Shown: positions 1 to 10,627 of the stretch, piece by piece
Position numbering within the stretch: position 1 is the stretch's first letter
How the letters are laid out: every line of letters starts with the position of its first letter
Origin: Triglochin maritima
Taxonomy: Eukaryota > Streptophyta > Magnoliopsida > Alismatales > Juncaginaceae
Direction: 5' to 3'
NCBI GenBank assembly: GCA_963682175.1
Contig: OY821777.1
Coordinates: 15,148,001 to 15,212,000, forward strand
DNA: 64,000 nt
Made by a program: the position numbers and the translations under genes
Notes under the pieces: generated by a model
Databases searched by the model: none
What the model was told of the DNA's origin: nothing
Seen by the model: the letters and a program-made list of their open reading frames with translations, nothing else

Positions 1-282
1 AGGGGATATAAATGTTAGATTTAAAAGAGTTAGAACATTTATTGACAATTTGACCTACCAATTGGGACTAACTCAGTTTATCTTGAAATCATAATCATAT
101 CCTATAATTAGTTTTTTTGAGATGTTTGGGATTTAAAATGAAATGCGAGTTGGAGCGGATCAAATCAGCAATCCTGCGTTTTAATTAGTTGTGAAAACGG
201 TCTCCCTAGCTGGCTGGCACGCGACGCGACGCGCATCTTCCGCATCTCCCACCGCCTAATCCCATCCCATCTCCCGAAACAA

Positions 283-291
283 AAACCCTAA
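283..291 (+). promoter_or_regulatory. telo-box-like motif in 5' leader
   Basis: AAACCCTAA lies about 25 bases before the ATG of the DUF1421 gene. This motif is common in the 5' leaders and promoters of plant housekeeping genes. The rest of positions 1-315 is the promoter and leader; I see no clear TATA box. A GC-rich stretch near 220-240 (GCGACGCGACGCGC) precedes the leader. Confidence 0.4.
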
Positions 292-315
292 ATCGATACC
301 CCTTTCCCGATCCCG

Positions 316-3300
316 ATGAACGCGTCGCAGTTCCTCGACAAGCAGATCATGGAGTTCTCCGGCATGCACGCCGCCACCGACACCCTCGACGCCTCCAAAC
401 CCGAGGGCGAGCCCCAGTTGGGTGGAAACGACGGTTGGAAGGGGGACGTCGAGGAGGTGGAGGAGGGCGGCGTTGGGGTTCTTCCTAACTACGATTTCCA
501 ACCCTTGAGGCCTTCTACGGAGTCCACGAGTGGGGCCTCCAGTTCAAATAAGGTTTTACAACACCAACGACGCCTAATGTTATTATTAAGTATCCACTAA
601 TGTTTCGCAAGAGCAAGATAATGCCACAACACCATCTAGTTAGCCTTAGTTGAATCATAAAATGGATTAATTATGCATGGTATCATAATCTGTTCTTTTC
701 TCTTATTAAGTTTCATCAAACAGAGCATTATTATTTACTGTCAACTCTTACTGCACTGACATTTGAAATTTTCACGTTTTGAATAACAACTCCTTTATCC
801 TATTCTAATTTTTACCCGAAGTTAGTTACAAGACATGGAATTTTTTCCTTCTTTGGAAAGGTATTACACATACCCAAAATTTAGTATGCTATTATTAATT
901 AAAACAAAGCTATCTGAAATCTAGTAAATTGAAAAGCCTTGACCTGTGGTCCTAGGTAATTTCTTGACTATTTTCTTATCCAGAAACACGTAATTATCAA
1001 ATTGTTATGACGAGCAACACAGGATGGTGGTTTGGATCGATTTGGTTTTCGAGTGTTGGGATGGAAATTTAAATTTGTTTTTTGGTTTTGTTTCGAAGTT
1101 GAAAATTTGAATTCAATTGTAGTTTGGATGGCGTAATTGTCATTTGACTTTTTTTGGCTTTTTTTAATTGCTGATGTTTGGGTAGTTCTGTGGTGTTGTG
1201 CCTTTTGGTTAATTCAATATAACTGTTTGAGGATTGCGGTTTGTTTGTTGGTCTTATTTTTCCCCATTGTAGGAGTAAAGAGAGTTTGTTGTAGTTTAGG
1301 TTGCTTGTGTAAGGAACTTAAGCTGTTGATTAACTGACACTACTATGAGATTGTAAAATGTAGTTCTGCAGAATTTGTTGACATCATGTTTGGAAAGAAG
1401 AAGAAAAAACCAATTTTTGTTTTTCTGTATTCAACTTATAGACATGCCACATTGGAACCCTCACCTATACAATCTTCACAAAAATGCAAGTGGTTCGGTA
1501 CAAATTATATGTTACATATATTATTTCCATGCCCAAATTCTATGACCTTGACAATTTTAGCAATGGTTCCATGTACCATCTGATACGTTTTCAACTGAAC
1601 TAAGTCAATTCCTGTTTGTGAAACATGTCATTATGTATATTATTATCATTCACCATTCACTTGTTTCTACTATTTTTGATATTTTGTCAATCATAAAAAT
1701 TTGTGTGTTTGCTTTTGTTGCATCCACAGAATTATGTACTATCTGAGATCATTGATTCTTCAAGAGTTCCCCAAGAAAAGGCTAAGGAAGCCTGTGGTGT
1801 TAACTTGGTATCTGAAGTTGATCATGTAGTGAAAAAGCATGCTGATAATATACTTCATTCACTGGAAGGTTTAAGCTCTAGGTTGACACAACTGGAAAGC
1901 AGAACTCGTCATATTGAAAGTTCTGTGGATAGTCTGAATGTGACAATTGGGAACAACACTGGCAGTACTGATGGAATGCTGAGGCAACTGGAAAACATCT
2001 TAAGAGAGGTAGATGTTGTCAAATTGAGTTGCTATCTTTCCTTGCTTATTGATGTTGCTAATTTAATTTATGGATCAATGAAGTATATTCTTTTTGCTCA
2101 ATTGCCAGTTAATGCTAAATTACAGTTTCATTATGCTAGTTTTCTTCAACTAAGTTGAATAAATTTTGTCCAACACTAATCATATTCTGGCATCACTATA
2201 GTTTTGAGTAATTTTGTCCATCATTATAGTTGTGAGTGAGAATACCCTTCGAACATTGATAATTGGGAATTTGTCATGGGCATAACAATTCCTTCTTGAC
2301 TCATGTTATGTCGTGCGTCAAAGTGATCTAGAGAATCTATTCTATGCCCTTGTAGCACATCAATTGGTAACAGTGACATAATATATCCTTCTGTATCTTA
2401 TCATTGATCGAGATTGTACATCCTTTTTAGTGAGATGATAGTCACCTTAACTGACTTTATGATATGCCCTGCTATAATTTTAGGACTTACAAAGATCTTG
2501 TTAAGTTGACGGGTGACCCTTGATCTGTATATTTGAAGTTTTGAACTTTGTGGATGTCCAATCTATAGCACTTATGTTTGTTCCTTATTGTACAAGGAGG
2601 GGTTCCTGGTCATAGAGATAAAGTGGATTATGAAATGTCCATTTTTAAGTATTTTCGTAGTGCACATTGTTGTGCCTTGGACATGTGTTTCATTATTTTC
2701 TGAATATCTTCAACTGTTGGACAATGTTATGCATCAAATGTGCAAAAATTCATGGTTGATGATTTTCTTTGAAGTTCAGTAATCTTTTTAAATTTTTGAC
2801 TGACCTTGCATGTAATTTACATAGTCTTTGCAAAATGTTGAATAAATTGTAGAGTTTCTGAACTTTAATTTTTTTTGACCTTGCATGTAATTTACAAAGT
2901 CTTTGCGAAGTGTTGAATAAATTGTAGAGTTTTTATATTATTAAAAATATTTTTATTACTATGTTGTCAAATAATTATTTATGGTAAAATTCAACTTTGC
3001 ACATTGATTAATCCACATACCTGCTCAAACTTAACTTAAGTGGATGTAATTTGTAGAGTATAGACCTATTATGAACATGTATTATTAAAGTAGATCTGAC
3101 AATTTGACACGGAACACGAAACACGACACGAAAAATCTGTGTTTGGGTGTAAGGATTTCGTGTTTTGTGTCGGGTTTGTGTCAGATTTTTGGTACCCGAA
3201 ATTATTTCGTGTCGTTTTCATGTTTACTTTTACAAACACGAAAGTACCCGAGTACACGATATGATTATATTATGTTAGTAGAAATATGAATGGATTTGTT

Positions 3301-5529
3301 GCGGTAGTTGAGTGGTGTGACGAGGCACCTAGAGCATTTGAGATACCGGGTTCGATGCTAAGCAGGTCCAGTTTTGTTTTAAAAGAATTCTATTTTAGCC
3401 AGCAAAACATGATCCTCAGTAAGGGTCGAACCCGAGACCTTTAGGGGGGAAATGGTGAAACAAACCACTTAGGCAACCGTGAATTTATGCTAGTTTTATG
3501 GTTTTGTATTACATATTTGTTTTTCAATCAACTGTAGAATGTGCAAGATTTTAGTCCACATCGACTAATGCAACAAACACCTACGTTGCCATGGCTATAA
3601 AAGGATTGACAACCTATGTTAACAACCCAAACCCCTTGAATGTGATTTCCTCTTTCAGAAGTTCTTGGGTTAAAATAAATCTTATGGTATAGCAGTTGAA
3701 ATCATGATTTGGTATGTGAAATTAATCAATTTTTTCGTGTATGTTTGGGTTATTTCGTGTTTACACGAAATGATTCGGGTCGTACACGAAATATTTTCGT
3801 GTCTTGTTCTTGTATGGTCGAATTGGCTAATACATGTAAAATAACACAACACGATACGACACGATTGTCAGGTCTATATTAAAGTGAGGTGAATCGGTGA
3901 GTGATAAAATATAGTTTCTAAGCGGGTTTGGAAGTGAAAGAATTCCACATGGGCACAATCCGAGCATTTGGCACCGTAGTAGGGTAGAAATGTAAGACTC
4001 GAGTTCATCTTCGATTATAGTGCTTTGATCTTTCAAATGTTTATTGTTCATGTGCCAAGTAATAAAAGTGTGTTCATTTTTTTTTTGAAAGAATACAGAT
4101 GGCATGATGCAAATGTTGAGTATGAGAGACTTAGTTTGAAAATATAGAATGTGATATCTTTCTCTCAAGCTTAGTACTAGCCTGAGGTGCTACTAGAGTT
4201 GCAAATTGTATATTCCTGGTGTGGAGGCTGATGTGTGCCTATACCTATATGACTACATCATTACAGTTCTCTTCTATTTTGCAGTTGCGGACAGAGGTTC
4301 AGATTCTGCGGGATAAGGAAGAAAGTGTGGATGCTCAACAGCTTCTTGAGACCACTGCTTCAAATCAGCAATATGCAGTTGCAGTAGCACCTCAATACCA
4401 GCAACCACCAGCAGCAGCACAACCGAAGCCTTTTCAGCAACCACCTCAGCCACCCGTTCCTTCACAACAGCAACCAACTTCTCCTGCCTTTCCACCTCAA
4501 TTACCAAATGTTTCACCAACTCCTCCACAAATTCCAGTTTCTGGTCAATTTGCTCTCACTTCACCACCCCAACAGTACGCTTCCATTCCATCTTTAGCAG
4601 AGCAACAATCGTTCCCCCCACCCGGTCAATCCACCTCTGTCCCATCATTACCACAGCAGCAATCTTTCCCACCACCCAGTCAATCCGCTTCTGTCCCATC
4701 TTTGCCACAGCAACAATCCTACCCGCCACCCAGCCAACCCGCTTCTGTCCCATCTTTACCACCGCAACAATCCTACCCACCACCTGGTCAGTCCGCTTCT
4801 GTTCCATCTTTACCACGGCAACAGTCTTTCCCACCACCCGGTCAATTGCAGGAACTTAAAAACCAGCAGTATCAAGCACCAGTTCAACAGCCACCACCCT
4901 CACCACAACATTACCAAATGCCACCACATATGCAATATTCTCAACCCTCCCAACCACCTCAAGCGCCACATCCACCTGCCCAGAACCCTGAAGCTGCATC
5001 ACCATATATGCCACCTCACCAGACTTATAGACCTGTACCTCGCACACCTTCCCACTCCGGCCAGCATCATACTGCCCCACCTCCTACAGAACAGTATTAT
5101 GGCACCAATTCCAACATGTATGAACCACCAAGTAGACCTGTTTCAGGGCCTGTGCCTTATTCTTCAGGTTATGGTGCTCCGCCAGGACCCCCTTACTCTG
5201 AGTCATACAACTACGGTGATTCTACTTCTCATTACAAACCATCTCAATATCCAACCTCCCCTGCCGCAGCCTCTGGCAGTGGTGGCAACTACCCGAGGCT
5301 CCCAACAGCAAAAATTCTACCCCAGGCAGTGCCAACAGGGTCGAGTTTGGGCGGTTCCACAGGGAATAGAGTACCAATCGACGATGTCGTGGACAAGGTC
5401 GCAACAATGGGCTTCTCGAGAGAGCAGGTAAAGGCAACTGTGAGGAAGCTTACGGAGAATGGTCAGTCTGTGGATCTTAATGTGGTTTTAGATAAGCTGA
5501 TGAATGGTGGAGACCGCATAGGCTGGTGA
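316..5529 (+). CDS. DUF1421 family protein, three exons
   Basis: Three coding exons at 316-552, 1730-2008 and 4285-5529 join at phase 0 with GT-AG introns and give 586 residues. The start MNASQFLDKQIME is the usual N-terminus of plant DUF1421 proteins. Exon 2 (residues about 80-172) is a predicted coiled coil with heptad-like SRLTQLESRTRHIESS, continuing into TEVQILRDKEE in exon 3. Then comes a long Pro/Gln-rich, probably disordered region holding five 18-residue repeats (4582-4846). The C-terminus (VDKVATMGFSREQVKATVRK) is the conserved DUF1421 tail, which resembles a UBA-type helical fold. Biochemical function is unknown to me; a scaffold or condensate-type role is only inference from composition. 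No frameshift or internal stop is visible, so the gene looks functional. A Copia element sits about 150 bases after the stop, so the 3' UTR may be disrupted. Confidence 0.87.
553..1729 (+). other. intron 1 of the DUF1421 gene
   Basis: AT-rich intron of 1,177 bases, donor AAG|GTTTTA and acceptor CCACAG|AAT. Short open frames here have no recognisable coding content and I see no other feature. Confidence 0.75.
3091..3876. mobile_element. non-autonomous hAT-like element in intron 2 of the DUF1421 gene
   Basis: The ends are inverted: TAGATCTGACAATTTGACAC on the left against TAGACCTGACAATCGTG read from the right end. A perfect 8-bp duplication TATTAAAG flanks it (3083-3090 and 3877-3884). The 8-bp TSD and TAG-type ends fit hAT elements. 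Subterminal regions are packed with CACGAA/TTCGTG repeats on both sides. There is no transposase frame in its 786 bases, so it depends on another element for movement. Confidence 0.75.
3295..3490. repeat. two convergent tRNA-like (SINE-head-like) segments inside the hAT element
   Basis: On the plus strand GTAGTTGAGTGG is followed about 40 bases later by GGGTTCGATGC, resembling RNA polymerase III A and B boxes. On the minus strand CCTAAGTGGTTTG is followed by GGGTTCGACCC at a similar distance. The two heads face each other across roughly 60 bases. No cloverleaf can be completed, so these are not tRNA genes. An inverted pair of SINE fragments is the likeliest reading, but it is based on box similarity alone. 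Confidence 0.35.
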
Positions 5530-5674
5530 GGATTTGATTATGGTTTCTTTGTAAAGGGTTTGTATAAATTGTCTTCCAAATGAACCTGTATTTCGAAGCA
5601 TTTGATTGTGTTTGTCTGGAGGAATTCCTTCTTTGGATATTTTCAGGGTATATTACTGCAAGATTGTCACGTTG

Positions 5675-5679
5675 ATTGG
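5675..5679. repeat. target-site duplication (left), Copia-1
   Basis: ATTGG, repeated at 10623-10627 on the other side of the Copia element. Joining the flanks restores a continuous sequence downstream of the DUF1421 stop codon. Confidence 0.85.
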
Positions 5680-5929
5680 TATTGAATTGTGGAAGAAGAA
5701 AGATCTATTATTATTTCTTAATACTTTTGATTTACAAGAACTTGTGTATAAATAGAAGATACAAAAATAATGACCATTGGAAGCTTTCCTAATTAGGAGG
5801 AGCGGGGGTGCACTTGATTCTTTCCTTGTATGAGATATTGCGTTGTAGAATAGAAGATGCATCCCAACGGCTATGTGGAGGTTTCGTCGGAGCAGGTGAT
5901 ATGTTTCCTTATTTGATGATATTTCAACA
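5680..5929 (-). repeat. 3' LTR of Copia-1
   Basis: 250 bases, 247 identical to 10373-10622. On the element strand it starts TGTTGAAATATCATC and ends TTCAATA, so the terminal inverted repeat is TGTTGAA/TTCAATA rather than a perfect TG...CA. The same ending in both copies shows this is the real terminus of the family. Confidence 0.92.
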
Positions 5930-5940
5930 CGCCCCCTCAA
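5930..5940 (-). promoter_or_regulatory. polypurine tract of Copia-1
   Basis: On the element strand the sequence TTGAGGGGGCG directly abuts the 3' LTR. It would prime plus-strand DNA synthesis during reverse transcription. Confidence 0.75.
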
Positions 5941-8900
5941 GTTGGATCCAGATGGATGTTGAAGGAGCCTAACTTGAGCAGAATTTGTTGAAAACTTTTG
6001 TGGTCCAATCCTTTGGTGAAGATATCGGCGAGTTGCTCCTTACTTGGAACGTATGGGACTTCTATTTCATTTGACTGGATCTTTTCTCGGATGAAGTGAC
6101 AATCCACCTCGATATGTTTAGTCCTTTCGTGAAAGACTGGATTGGAAGCTATGTGTCGGGCAGCGTTGTTGTCACAAAACATCTGCATAGGTTGATTATA
6201 GGGTTGTTTCATGTCTTTGAGAAGTTGCTTGAGCCATATGAGCTCACTTGTAGTTGAAGTCATGGCGCGGTATTCAGCCTCAGCACTGGATCTGGCGACA
6301 ACGTTTTGCTTTTTGCTTTTCCAAGTTACCAAGTTCCCCCCTACGAATGTGCAGAAGCCTGTAGTAGATTTCCGGTCATGACTTCCTGCCCAATCTGCAT
6401 CCGAATAACCGATGATTTCATTAGAGTTATTCTTTTTCATCCATAGTCCCTGTCCAGGGGTTCTTTTTAGATAACACATGATCCGGTCAATGATCTCTAA
6501 GTGATGTGTATGAGGATTATGCATAAATTGACTAATGGTGCTTACAGCATACGTTATATCTGGTCTGGTAACTGTGAGGTATATAAGTTTACCCACAAGT
6601 CTTTGAAATTGACCTATATCTTTAACGGGTTCTCCGCCCGTTGGACTCACTTTACGATTAGTTTCGATAGGAGTGTTAGTAGGTTTAGATCCTATTTTAC
6701 CAGTTTCATGTAGGAGATCGAGGACATACTTTCTTTGGGACATAAACAAACCCCTTTTTGAATAAGCAAATTCTATTCCTAGAAAGTATTTTAGGAATCC
6801 TAGGTCTTTTATGTCAAAGGATGATTTTAGGTGCATTTTAACTAAGTTTATTTCGTTATCACAGTCTCCTGTAATGATGATGTCATCGACATATACTAAG
6901 ACTAGTACAGTATTATTGTTGTAAGTTTTAACAAACATAGAAGCATCAGCAGTACTTTTAGTAAACCCAAAATTAATTAGAGAAAGACTGAGTTTGGCAT
7001 ACCAGGCGCGGGGTGACTGCTTTAATCCGTAGATTGACTTGTGGAGCTTACATACCTGATTTGGAGAAGAGTTGAACCCTGGTGGAGGTGTCATGTATAC
7101 TTCTTCCTCAAGATTTCCCTGAAGAAAAGCATTTTTCACATCCATTTGGAATATATTCCACCCTTTATTTACTGCTATGGATAAGAGAACACGAATTGTG
7201 TTCATTTTAGCTACAGGTGCAAAGGTTTCTAAGTAGTCAAGGCCGTAAGTTTGAGTATATCCTTTGGCTACAAGACGAGCCTTATACCTTTCTATGGTGC
7301 CATTACTGTTATATTTGATTTTATAGATCCATTTACATCCTACGGGTTTTATTCCTGGTTGAATAGGGACAAGAGTCCAAGTTTTGTTGGATTCTAAGGC
7401 CTTGATTTCATCCTTCATGGCATTGAGCCATTTAGGATCTTTTATGGCATTATTAAAGTTGGTGGGTTCTATGTGACTATCTATTTCTGTTATGAAGGCC
7501 TTATGGTTGGTTTTTATTTGATTATAGGACAAGTGGTCCTCGATAGGGTAAGTGACGTGAGAGGTAACATAATTATGTAAGTAGGAGGGAGGACGAGTAG
7601 GGCGATTTGACCGTCTTTGATGAGTTTCTTCCTCCTCTGTTCTTGGTTCATCTTGGGTTGTCTCTTCTGGTCTTGTGTTGGTGATGGTGTCTTGTCTGGG
7701 AGTGTCGAAGTTGTTGACCGGGAGGGGAATATTGCTTGTAGGAGACGTACCTTGGGGAGAAGGAGTTTCTTTGTCCCTTTGGAAATAAGGACTATCTTCA
7801 AAGAATTGTACATCACGAGAAACATAAAATTTACAATTTTGGGGATCATAACATTTATATCCCTTTTTCTTAGAAGAATATCCTAAGAACACACATTTAC
7901 AAGAGCTAGAGTCTAGCTTATCCATCCTGGTCCTGTGAACAAAGACAACACAACCAAAGGTTTTGAGGTGATCAAGAGTCATTTTTCTTCCATTTAAAAT
8001 TTCTAGAGGTTGTTTGTTTTGAAGTCTTGGACTAGGGAGTCTGTTAATAAGATAAGCAGCTGTTAAAACCGCGTCTGACCAAAACCTTTTTGGAACATGA
8101 TGTTGAAAAAGCAAGGATCTGGTGATATTCAATAAATGTCTGTTTTTCCTTTCAGAAACCCCATTTTGTTCGGGAGTATTAATGCAAGTGGTTTGATGAA
8201 AAATGCCCTTTTGTTTTAGAAAATTTTGAAACATGTTACTGGTATATTCAGAACCATTATCGGATCTAAGAATTTTAATTTTGAACCCATACATATTTTC
8301 TACAAATGTCACAAATTCACGAAAAATCTCAAAAACATCAGATTTTAATCTAAGTAAGTAAATCCATGTGGTACGAGAAAAATCATCAATGAAGGTAATA
8401 AAATATTTGAACCCATTATAGGATTCAGTGGGAGCGGGCCCCCAAATATCGGAGTGAATCAGCTCAAGGGGTCTATTTGTTTTAGTAGTAGATAACTGAA
8501 AAGGTAACCTGACTTGTTTTGAAAAACTACAAACATCACAAATAATTTCAGAATTAATAAATGGAAATAAAGTTTTCAGAACAGAATGAGAGGGGTGTCC
8601 CATCCTCTTGTGCCAAAGTTCATGTACGGTGCTATTGCTGACATGTAAGGCAGTGTTATTGGAATCTAGAATATATAAATTATTTTGAAGAGTGCCTCTA
8701 CCAATCGTCTTCCCTGTGGAGCGATCCTGAAAGAGTACATCAGTGGGAGTAAATATAACATTACAATTTAATGCCTTTGTGAGTTTGGCCACAGATAATA
8801 GGTTGGAGTTAAAACATGGTACATAAAGAACATCTTTGGTTATTTGGTTTAGTAATCTAGTGTCCCCTATTCCTTTAATTTCTACTTGATTACCATTAGC

Positions 8901-9113
8901 CACAGTTACAAATTTATCAAGCATTTCTAATCTATTGTTGATATTACTTAACATGGTAGTATTTCCAGTCATATGATTAGTGGCACCTGAGTCAATTATC
9001 CACTTTTTATTACAAGGATTATCACAAAATAATGCAGTGTAATGATTCAAGGTTTTTTTCATACCTGTCTTATTACCTGAAGTGTGGGGGTTGTTTTGCA
9101 ACAATGACTTAAG
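5937..9113 (-). CDS. pol: Copia-1 pol: protease, integrase, reverse transcriptase, RNase H
   Basis: An uninterrupted frame of about 1,055 residues. In order it shows an aspartic protease (WIIDSGATNHMTGN), an HHCC zinc region with LWHKRMGHP, the integrase core (HSDIWGPAP, LRSDNGSEY, GVSERKNRHL giving the three acidic residues), a reverse transcriptase (KARLVAKGYTQ, QMDVKNAFLQGNLEEEVYM, VYVDDIIITG) and a Copia RNase H (GYSDADWAGSHDRKSTTG, ending ADIFTKGL). Protease before integrase before RT defines the Ty1/Copia order. There is no convincing ATG at the 5' end. The frame is the same as gag's and is separated from it only by the TAG at 9114-9116, so expression would need readthrough or a restored sense codon. 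Confidence 0.92.
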   Translation of the reverse strand, partial: LKSLLQNNPHTSGNKTGMKKTLNHYTALFCDNPCNKKWIIDSGATNHMTGNTTMLSNINNRLEMLDKFVTVANGNQVEIKGIGDTRLLNQITKDVLYVPCFNSNLLSVAKLTKALNCNVIFTPTDVLFQDRSTGKTIGRGTLQNNLYILDSNNTALHVSNSTVHELWHKRMGHPSHSVLKTLFPFINSEIICDVCSFSKQVRLPFQLSTTKTNRPLELIHSDIWGPAPTESYNGFKYFITFIDDFSRTTWIYLLRLKSDVFEIFREFVTFVENMYGFKIKILRSDNGSEYTSNMFQNFLKQKGIFHQTTCINTPEQNGVSERKNRHLLNITRSLLFQHHVPKRFWSDAVLTAAYLINRLPSPRLQNKQPLEILNGRKMTLDHLKTFGCVVFVHRTRMDKLDSSSCKCVFLGYSSKKKGYKCYDPQNCKFYVSRDVQFFEDSPYFQRDKETPSPQGTSPTSNIPLPVNNFDTPRQDTITNTRPEETTQDEPRTEEEETHQRRSNRPTRPPSYLHNYVTSHVTYPIEDHLSYNQIKTNHKAFITEIDSHIEPTNFNNAIKDPKWLNAMKDEIKALESNKTWTLVPIQPGIKPVGCKWIYKIKYNSNGTIERYKARLVAKGYTQTYGLDYLETFAPVAKMNTIRVLLSIAVNKGWNIFQMDVKNAFLQGNLEEEVYMTPPPGFNSSPNQVCKLHKSIYGLKQSPRAWYAKLSLSLINFGFTKSTADASMFVKTYNNNTVLVLVYVDDIIITGDCDNEINLVKMHLKSSFDIKDLGFLKYFLGIEFAYSKRGLFMSQRKYVLDLLHETGKIGSKPTNTPIETNRKVSPTGGEPVKDIGQFQRLVGKLIYLTVTRPDITYAVSTISQFMHNPHTHHLEIIDRIMCYLKRTPGQGLWMKKNNSNEIIGYSDADWAGSHDRKSTTGFCTFVGGNLVTWKSKKQNVVARSSAEAEYRAMTSTTSELIWLKQLLKDMKQPYNQPMQMFCDNNAARHIASNPVFHERTKHIEVDCHFIREKIQSNEIEVPYVPSKEQLADIFTKGLDHKSFQQILLKLGSFNIHLDPT

Positions 9114-10256
9114 CTAGTCCACTAGAAGGTTGAGCTGGTCTGGTCCAGAATGGCTTGGGCCCAAGCCTACGCGATTTGAAGATGTGGTCATGTTGCTGTG
9201 TTGCTGATGATTCGGGTGGTAGCCGGTTGGATCCGGATGCATTGTCGGATCTCCCATCGTATAAAAGCTACACGATCCGCCTCCGTTATTTCCATTTTGG
9301 GTTTGAGCGAGAAAAGGGGTTGAGCTAGGGTTTGTCTGGTGGCCGCCGCTCCCTATGGCGGTGCCGGCACCCGATGATCTCATGTTGTTTTTGTCGTTCC
9401 CTTCTCGTCTGTCGCCATCCCTTGACGGTCGGAGGTGCGGATGAAGAAACCAGCAGTGGTTTTTATTGTGTCCCGATTTTTTACAGTTTTCGCAGTATTC
9501 ATCCTTCCGATTTTCGTATCTCCTTTTGTTGTTGTGGTTTGCGGTCGGATTTGGGGTTTTTATGCCAAAAAATGCACTGGTTTCGCCTCCAGTATCTGTT
9601 TGGGTGTGTCCTTGCGGAGGAGCGGTGGTCCTGCGGCGAGTTTCCTCGCGTTGGATCATCGCCGTGACTGCAGCAAGGGTTGGGAGTTCTTGTGACATGA
9701 TCACTTGGCTTCTTATGGACTCATAGCTTGCATCTAAGCCCACCAGAAATTGATAGATGCGATTTTGTTCTGTGCGTTGCTTGATGATTTCGGCGTCGGT
9801 GGTCGGGGGTTCATAAACCCCTAACTCGTCCCACGCTTTCCAGAGACTTCCGAGATAGTCTGTGATGGATTTCTGGTTTTGACGCGTCTGCGCGATCTCT
9901 TGCTTGATTTTGAAAACGTGAGCGAAGTTGTGCGCTTTTCCATATTGTTCATGGACGGCTTCCCATAGTTCTTGCGCGCTCTCTTTGTATAGAAAGATTT
10001 CGCCAATGTTGGGTTGCATGGAAGAGATTATCCATGACATTACCAGGTGATCCCTGGTTTGCCATTCTTCTTGTTTGTTTTCTGTCCCGGCGCCTTCTGG
10101 TTTCTTTGTTTTCCCTGTGATGTGGCCAAGCCTCCCCCTGCCACTGAGGGAGAGGGTAACCGCGCGAGCCCAAGTGAGGTAGTTTGATCCGTTGAAGATG
10201 GTTGAGACCAGGCGCGAGGACGAGCTTGATTCTGAGCTGCTTGCATTTTCAGCCAT
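9114..10256 (-). CDS. gag: Copia-1 gag polyprotein
   Basis: 380 residues starting MAENASSSESS, with the Copia gag core (FNGSNYLTWARAVTLSLSG; WEAVHEQYGKAHNFAHVFKI) and one CCHC zinc knuckle, CENCKKSGHNKNHC, at about residues 255-268. A Gly/Asn/Ser-rich tail follows. The protein would coat element RNA in virus-like particles. It ends at TAG (9114-9116) in the same frame as pol. In most plant Copia elements gag and pol form one open frame, so this stop is either a readthrough site or an inactivating change. Confidence 0.9.
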   Translation of the reverse strand: MAENASSSESSSSSRLVSTIFNGSNYLTWARAVTLSLSGRGRLGHITGKTKKPEGAGTENKQEEWQTRDHLVMSWIISSMQPNIGEIFLYKESAQELWEAVHEQYGKAHNFAHVFKIKQEIAQTRQNQKSITDYLGSLWKAWDELGVYEPPTTDAEIIKQRTEQNRIYQFLVGLDASYESIRSQVIMSQELPTLAAVTAMIQREETRRRTTAPPQGHTQTDTGGETSAFFGIKTPNPTANHNNKRRYENRKDEYCENCKKSGHNKNHCWFLHPHLRPSRDGDRREGNDKNNMRSSGAGTAIGSGGHQTNPSSTPFLAQTQNGNNGGGSCSFYTMGDPTMHPDPTGYHPNHQQHSNMTTSSNRVGLGPSHSGPDQLNLLVD

Positions 10257-10360
10257 GGGGTTTTTTGGGTCTGGATGTCGGCTTGTTAGCCTTCAACCCC
10301 CTTTAATCACCAACAACGATCAGTGATGACCTCCGGGGGAGCTCTGAGATCGTTTTTATT

Positions 10361-10372
10361 GCTCTGATACCA
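10361..10372 (-). promoter_or_regulatory. primer-binding site of Copia-1
   Basis: On the element strand TGGTATCAGAGC, complementary to the 3' end of plant initiator methionine tRNA, begins right next to the 5' LTR. Confidence 0.88.
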
Positions 10373-10622
10373 TATTGAATTGTGGAAGAAGAAAAATCTA
10401 TTATTATTTCTTAATACTTTTGATTTACAAGAACTTGTGTATAAATAGAAGATACAAAAATAAGGACCGTTGGAAGCTTTCCTAATTAGGAGGAGCGGGG
10501 GTGCACTTGATTCTTTCCTTGTATGAGATATTGCGTTGTAGAATAGAAGATGCATCCCAACGGCTATGTGGAGGTTTCGTCGGAGCAGGTGATATGTTTC
10601 CTTATTTGATGATATTTCAACA
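10373..10622 (-). repeat. 5' LTR of Copia-1
   Basis: 250 bases; differs from the other LTR at three positions. It would carry the element promoter, with TATAAAT-like sequence visible on the plus strand near 10440. It is followed on the plus strand by the second ATTGG duplication (10623-10627). Confidence 0.92.
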
Positions 10623-10627
10623 ATTGG

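Larger units (their letters stand above)
5680..10622 (-). mobile_element. near-intact Ty1/Copia LTR retrotransposon (Copia-1)
   Basis: A 4,943-base element on the minus strand with two 250-base LTRs, a tRNA-Met-type primer site, gag, pol and a polypurine tract in the expected order, and the 5-bp duplication ATTGG. The two LTRs differ at only three positions by my direct comparison (about 1.2%), which implies a recent insertion. It lies in antisense orientation 150 bases after the DUF1421 stop codon. The only obvious lesion is a single in-frame amber codon between gag and pol. Confidence 0.93.

Noticed and set aside
3300..3380. A tRNA gene
   Set aside because: B-box-like sequence is present but no acceptor stem or anticodon arm can be paired.
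4274..5080. Several minus-strand frames opposite DUF1421 exon 3
   Set aside because: They are antisense of Pro/Gln repeats and show no family features.
9102..9104. TTG as a start codon for Copia-1 pol
   Set aside because: The pol frame continues upstream to the gag stop. Plant Copia pol is made as part of gag-pol, so no separate start is expected.
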